Below are positions 6,184 through 8,891 of a DNA stretch of 8,891 nucleotides, piece after piece. Position 1 is the stretch's first letter. Every line of letters begins with the position of its first letter. A program made the position numbers and the translations under genes. The stretch comes from an uncultured Lachnospiraceae bacterium. Lineage in GTDB: Bacteria > Bacillota > Clostridia > Lachnospirales > Lachnospiraceae. Location: the NCBI GenBank assembly GCA_910584785.1, contig CAJUDX010000090.1, positions 1 to 8,891 of the forward strand, in the 5' to 3' direction. The notes under the pieces are model-generated. The model saw only the letters and a list, made by a program, of their open reading frames with translations, had not been told where the DNA came from and ran no database searches.

Positions 6184-6192
6184 GATAGGATC

Positions 6193-7269
6193 GTGAGGGA
6201 ACAGGATTTCCGTCAAGGGGAACGCTTGCGTCAAAATCCGAATCAAATCCAAAGTTTAGGTTTAAACCAAATTGAAAAATTTATTAACACTCAGGTAGTC
6301 AGCCGAGGGCTGGATGAGCGGACAGCTAAGGCTTATCGGTTAGATTTAGAGCAGTTTTATGTGTGGCTGGGTGCTCAGGAAGAGGACGGAAGCGGATATT
6401 CCGGCCAGCCCTTAGCTGCTGCAGGAAAGGGGGATAAACAGACCTTTTTGCTGGTGGATTTAGGGAAAACGGAGGTGGAGGAAAAGAAGGCGGAGCCGGG
6501 AAAGCAGATAGAAATAGAAAAACAAGGGGAATTGAGAAAGCAGATTGGATTAGGAAAACAGGCAGAGTTACGAATGGGAACCGAACCGGAAAACGATAAG
6601 TTTGCAGAATGGATGGAAATTTATTTAAAGTACCTGGCAGAAGAGAGAAAGCTGCGCTTTTCTACGGTCAGCAGAAAACAAAGGGTATTCCGTTACTATC
6701 TGTCTTATTTGGCGGGGCAGGGAATCGTGAGGGAATACAGGCCGTTAAAGCCGGTTAAGCGGCCTAAGGAGGGGCTAAGCAGCGAGTATTTGACGAAAAA
6801 GGAAATCGACTTGTTTTTTCAGGCAATCCAACAGGAGTATAAGGAGCTGGACAGTGATTTCCGCAAACGTGTTTGCTTGCGGGATCAGGTGATGATGGAA
6901 CTGCTTTTTTACCATCGGATCGAAATCAGTGAATTGCTGCGCCTGGAAGTATCCGATTACAATCCCAGGACGGCAGTCCTTACTGTGCCGCGCAAGCGGG
7001 AAAAAGAGAGGGCGGTTTATCTGTTTTCTAAAGCGCTGCAGGGGCAGATGGAACGGTGGCTGGAAGAGCATGAGTATTTTGAACATGACGTGGCCTACCG
7101 GAACAGGATGTTTTTATCTAAGCTGGGGAAGCCCCTTTCGATGAAGATGGTGGTAAATATATTTGATAAATACCGGGTGCGGGCTGGGATTGATAAGATG
7201 TGTACGCCGAAGGACTTGAAAAGCAGTCTGGGGAGGTATGCGGAGGAAGTGGTGAGGGAGATGGGGTGA
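6193..7269 (+). CDS. Catalytically degenerate, C-terminally truncated tyrosine recombinase-like protein
   Basis: The protein has 358 residues and begins at GTG. A SAM-like core-binding domain is visible in two halves, residues 23-60 (RGLDERTAKAYRLDLEQFYV) and 136-190 (WMEIYLKYLAEERKLRFSTV through VKRPK). They are separated by a 75-residue charged insert with a 12-residue duplication. The catalytic-like domain starts near 195. At the first arginine position (consensus GLRxSE) the sequence is HRIEISELL, giving E244. K268 (PRKREKERAVYL) fits the beta-hairpin lysine. The HxLRH box is TPKDLKSS, so K340, K343 and S344 replace His, Arg and His. The protein then stops at EVVREMG, before the LGH box and the tyrosine. 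It cannot catalyse strand exchange by the known mechanism; DNA binding or partnering with the upstream recombinase is inference. The 117 bases downstream contain no remnant of the missing end. The long intact frame and strong ribosome site argue against simple decay. Confidence 0.85.
   Translation: MREQDFRQGERLRQNPNQIQSLGLNQIEKFINTQVVSRGLDERTAKAYRLDLEQFYVWLGAQEEDGSGYSGQPLAAAGKGDKQTFLLVDLGKTEVEEKKAEPGKQIEIEKQGELRKQIGLGKQAELRMGTEPENDKFAEWMEIYLKYLAEERKLRFSTVSRKQRVFRYYLSYLAGQGIVREYRPLKPVKRPKEGLSSEYLTKKEIDLFFQAIQQEYKELDSDFRKRVCLRDQVMMELLFYHRIEISELLRLEVSDYNPRTAVLTVPRKREKERAVYLFSKALQGQMERWLEEHEYFEHDVAYRNRMFLSKLGKPLSMKMVVNIFDKYRVRAGIDKMCTPKDLKSSLGRYAEEVVREMG
6502..6573 (+). repeat. 36-bp tandem duplication in the second recombinase gene
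   Basis: Two adjacent 36-bp units encode KQIEIEKQGELR (residues 104-115) and KQIGLGKQAELR (116-127). They lie in the insert that splits the core-binding domain and are diverged at the DNA level, so the duplication is not recent. Confidence 0.7.
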
Positions 7270-7386
7270 ATGATAAAATGCAAACTTACAAGTAAATAAA
7301 GAAATTGTAGAAAAATAAAAAAGTGCATTAAGAAGTTAAATAAATGGCAATAAAGAGTACTATATAAAAGATTTGGTGATAATAAA

Positions 7387-8208
7387 ATGTGGACGAAAAA
7401 AGCTGTAAAGATAATTGTAGCATCACATAAAAGTTATCAGATGCCTACAGACTCTATGTATTTGCCTTTATATGTGGGGGCATCAGAGGAAAAAAAGGTG
7501 CATGGAAATAAGCAGAATTTTGGTTATACAAGAGATGATACAGGGGAAAATATCTCTTATTTAAATCCTTTTTTTTGTGAATTAACAGGGCTTTATTGGG
7601 CATGGAAAAATCTTGATGCAGACTATATAGGGTTAGTGCATTATAGAAGGCATTTTTCTTTGAATGGAAGAAATGGTTTTGAAAATGTTTTAACCTATCA
7701 ACAGTTAAATCCTTACTTAAGAAAGGTAAAAGTATTTGTTCCAAATAAAAGAAAATATTATATAGAAACATTATATAGTCATTATGTACATACGCATTAT
7801 TCAAATCAACTAGATGAGACAAGAAAGATTATAGTTGAAAAATACCCAGAATATGTAAAAAGCTATGATGTGGTTTTACGACATACTTACGGATATATGT
7901 TCAATATGATGATTATGGATAAAAGTTTGTTGAATGATTATTGTCAATGGTTGTTTGATATTCTTTTTGAATTGAAGAAAAGAAGTTGTGTGTTAGAATT
8001 ATCTGATTTTCAGAAACGTTTTTACGGAAGAATTAGTGAAATTATTTTTAATGTATGGTTATATAAAAAAATAAATTGCGGAGAAATAAGAAAAAATGAA
8101 GTGATGGAAATTCCATATATACATATGGAAAAGATTAATTGGTGGAAAAAAGGAAGTTCTTTTTTACAAGCTAAGTTTATGGGAAAAAAATATGAAGGAA
8201 GTTTTTAA
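7387..8208 (+). CDS. DUF4422 family glycosyltransferase-like protein
   Basis: The protein has 273 residues, the usual size for this family, which is found almost only in capsule, exopolysaccharide and O-antigen-like clusters and is thought to transfer sugars in the cytoplasm. Family hallmarks appear in order: KIIVASHKSYQMP (8-20) with MYLPLYVGA, ISYLNPFFCELTGLYWAWKN (about 55-75), YIGLVHYRRHF (80-90), and YMFNMMIMDKSLLNDYCQWL (170-189) followed by ILFELKKR. The donor and acceptor cannot be told from sequence. There is no strong ribosome site; GGTGAT (7374-7379) is the best candidate. Only 117 bases separate it from the recombinase-like gene and 17 from the next gene, so the three may be co-transcribed. 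The gene is AT-rich with A/T-ending codons, unlike the genes left of 7270, which is typical of exchanged polysaccharide loci. Confidence 0.92.
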   Translation: MWTKKAVKIIVASHKSYQMPTDSMYLPLYVGASEEKKVHGNKQNFGYTRDDTGENISYLNPFFCELTGLYWAWKNLDADYIGLVHYRRHFSLNGRNGFENVLTYQQLNPYLRKVKVFVPNKRKYYIETLYSHYVHTHYSNQLDETRKIIVEKYPEYVKSYDVVLRHTYGYMFNMMIMDKSLLNDYCQWLFDILFELKKRSCVLELSDFQKRFYGRISEIIFNVWLYKKINCGEIRKNEVMEIPYIHMEKINWWKKGSSFLQAKFMGKKYEGSF

Positions 8209-8225
8209 GTTAAAGTAGGAGTAAA

Positions 8226-8891
8226 ATGATTATGAGTAAGGAAAAAGAGCGATTAAATCAAATTGTATTTGAAGTGTTGAAAGAAAAGTTAGATGCTTCA
8301 GATTATTATAAATTTGGTGTGAAGTATTTTGGCCCTTTTTTATATGGTTATACTAATTGGCTTTATAATTCTATAAAGAGGAACAATTATAAAAAAGTAT
8401 TCTTTTTTTCACGAGATGGGTATATGATGGAAAAAGCATTCCATTTTTTTAATGTTAAAAACGATATACAAACTCAATATGTATATTTTTCAAGAAAAAG
8501 CATTCGTCAAGCATTATTATGTCATTGTATGACTTACCAAGAATCATTAAAGTTTATTCCTCAAGATAGATTCTTTACCGTAGAAAAGATTTTAGATTAC
8601 TATGGGTTTTCGTTAAACGAAAGCGAAAGGATTGCAAAAAAGTATCAAATAAATTTAAGTGATTCCTATTTAGCATCTCAATTGCCTAAAAATCAAATCA
8701 TTAAAAATGTTTATTATTCTGCAAAACAAATAATCGATGAAAAATCTTTTATACAGAACAAATTATTATTAGCTTATATTCGACAGATAAATATGAGCGG
8801 GAAATGTGTGATTGTAGATATTGGATGGCATGGAAATATGCAGTTTTATTTAGAGAAATTTTTAAAGATAAATCATTTAGATGCTAGTTTG
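8226..8891 (+). CDS. COG5610-like (predicted HAD-superfamily) polysaccharide-locus protein, 3' partial
   Basis: The open frame of 222 codons runs off the right edge, so the C-terminus is missing. AGGAG at 8217-8221 serves ATG 8226 (4-base spacing) or the in-frame ATG 8232 (10-base spacing); the choice is uncertain. Recognisable blocks are FGPFLYGYTNWLYNSI (35-50), VFFFSRDGYMMEKAF (58-72), YVYFSRKSIRQ (85-95) and VIVDIGWHGNMQF (195-207). I know this combination from proteins annotated as predicted HAD-superfamily hydrolases (COG5610) in surface polysaccharide clusters, where their reaction is not established. A classical DxDxT motif is not visible in the part seen. It follows the DUF4422 gene by 17 bases in the same orientation, so it is almost certainly in the same operon, and it shares that gene's AT-rich codon use. 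Confidence 0.7.
   Translation, partial: MIMSKEKERLNQIVFEVLKEKLDASDYYKFGVKYFGPFLYGYTNWLYNSIKRNNYKKVFFFSRDGYMMEKAFHFFNVKNDIQTQYVYFSRKSIRQALLCHCMTYQESLKFIPQDRFFTVEKILDYYGFSLNESERIAKKYQINLSDSYLASQLPKNQIIKNVYYSAKQIIDEKSFIQNKLLLAYIRQINMSGKCVIVDIGWHGNMQFYLEKFLKINHLDASL

Larger units (their letters stand above)
5654..6192. other. Gene-poor region between the two recombinase genes
   Basis: These 539 bases contain no gene I can support. They hold TTTCGCAGAT (5676-5685), matching one arm of the right palindrome. There is a hairpin CGCGG/CCGCG (5829-5833 with 5838-5842, loop ATGC) bracketed by outer AGCT/AGCT (5823-5826, 5845-5848). A weak terminator-like stem TGCTG/CAGCA (5879-5883, 5906-5910) is followed by GGGGTTTTT. 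The right palindromic site is at 5962-5992. TTGACA at 5818-5823 has no properly spaced -10. TATACT at 6047-6052 could be the -10 of the next gene but lacks a -35. A 93-codon minus-strand frame (5726-6007) has low-complexity composition and looks non-coding. Confidence 0.55.

Overview
The window looks like a chromosomal accessory region of a gut-type Clostridia/Lachnospiraceae bacterium. The signs are strong AGGAGG-type ribosome binding sites, an XRE regulator and an AP2-like integrase N-terminus of the kind common in that family, and mixed base composition. This assignment rests on protein style, not on a database search.

Layout. (1) 1-307: the 3' end of a gene that enters from the left, apparently broken by a one-base frameshift just before its end. 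(2) 400-2064, plus strand: a membrane-anchored extracytoplasmic protein with a Gly/Ser linker, a carboxypeptidase-regulatory-like beta-sandwich and an uncharacterised C-terminal part. (3) 2177-2199: a hairpin between convergent genes. (4) 2208-3251, minus strand: an XRE-family regulator with a long helical C-terminus. (5) 3282-4012: a gene-poor stretch with short tandem repeats, an orphan plus-strand terminator, and the left copy of a 26-bp imperfect palindrome. (6) 4013-5653, plus strand: a tyrosine recombinase with all six expected active-site residues and a long in-frame 30-bp tandem repeat between its N-terminal and core-binding domains. (7) 5654-6192: a second gene-poor stretch with hairpins and the right copy of the 26-bp palindrome in exact inverted orientation. 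(8) 6193-7269, plus strand: a second recombinase-like protein that has lost most catalytic residues and ends before the tyrosine nucleophile. (9) 7387-8891, plus strand, clearly AT-rich: a DUF4422 glycosyltransferase-like gene and the start of a COG5610-like gene, which look like the first genes of a surface polysaccharide cluster.

How it may work together (inference). An active recombinase sits inside a roughly 2.2-kb segment bounded by perfect inverted copies of a palindromic site. A catalytically dead relative lies next to it, and a surface-glycan locus follows. This resembles a self-inverting cassette that could switch the polysaccharide genes. I found no convincing outward promoter inside the segment, so the switching role is unproven. 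The inverted sites, the dead recombinase and the repeat-expanded linkers are directly visible in the sequence.
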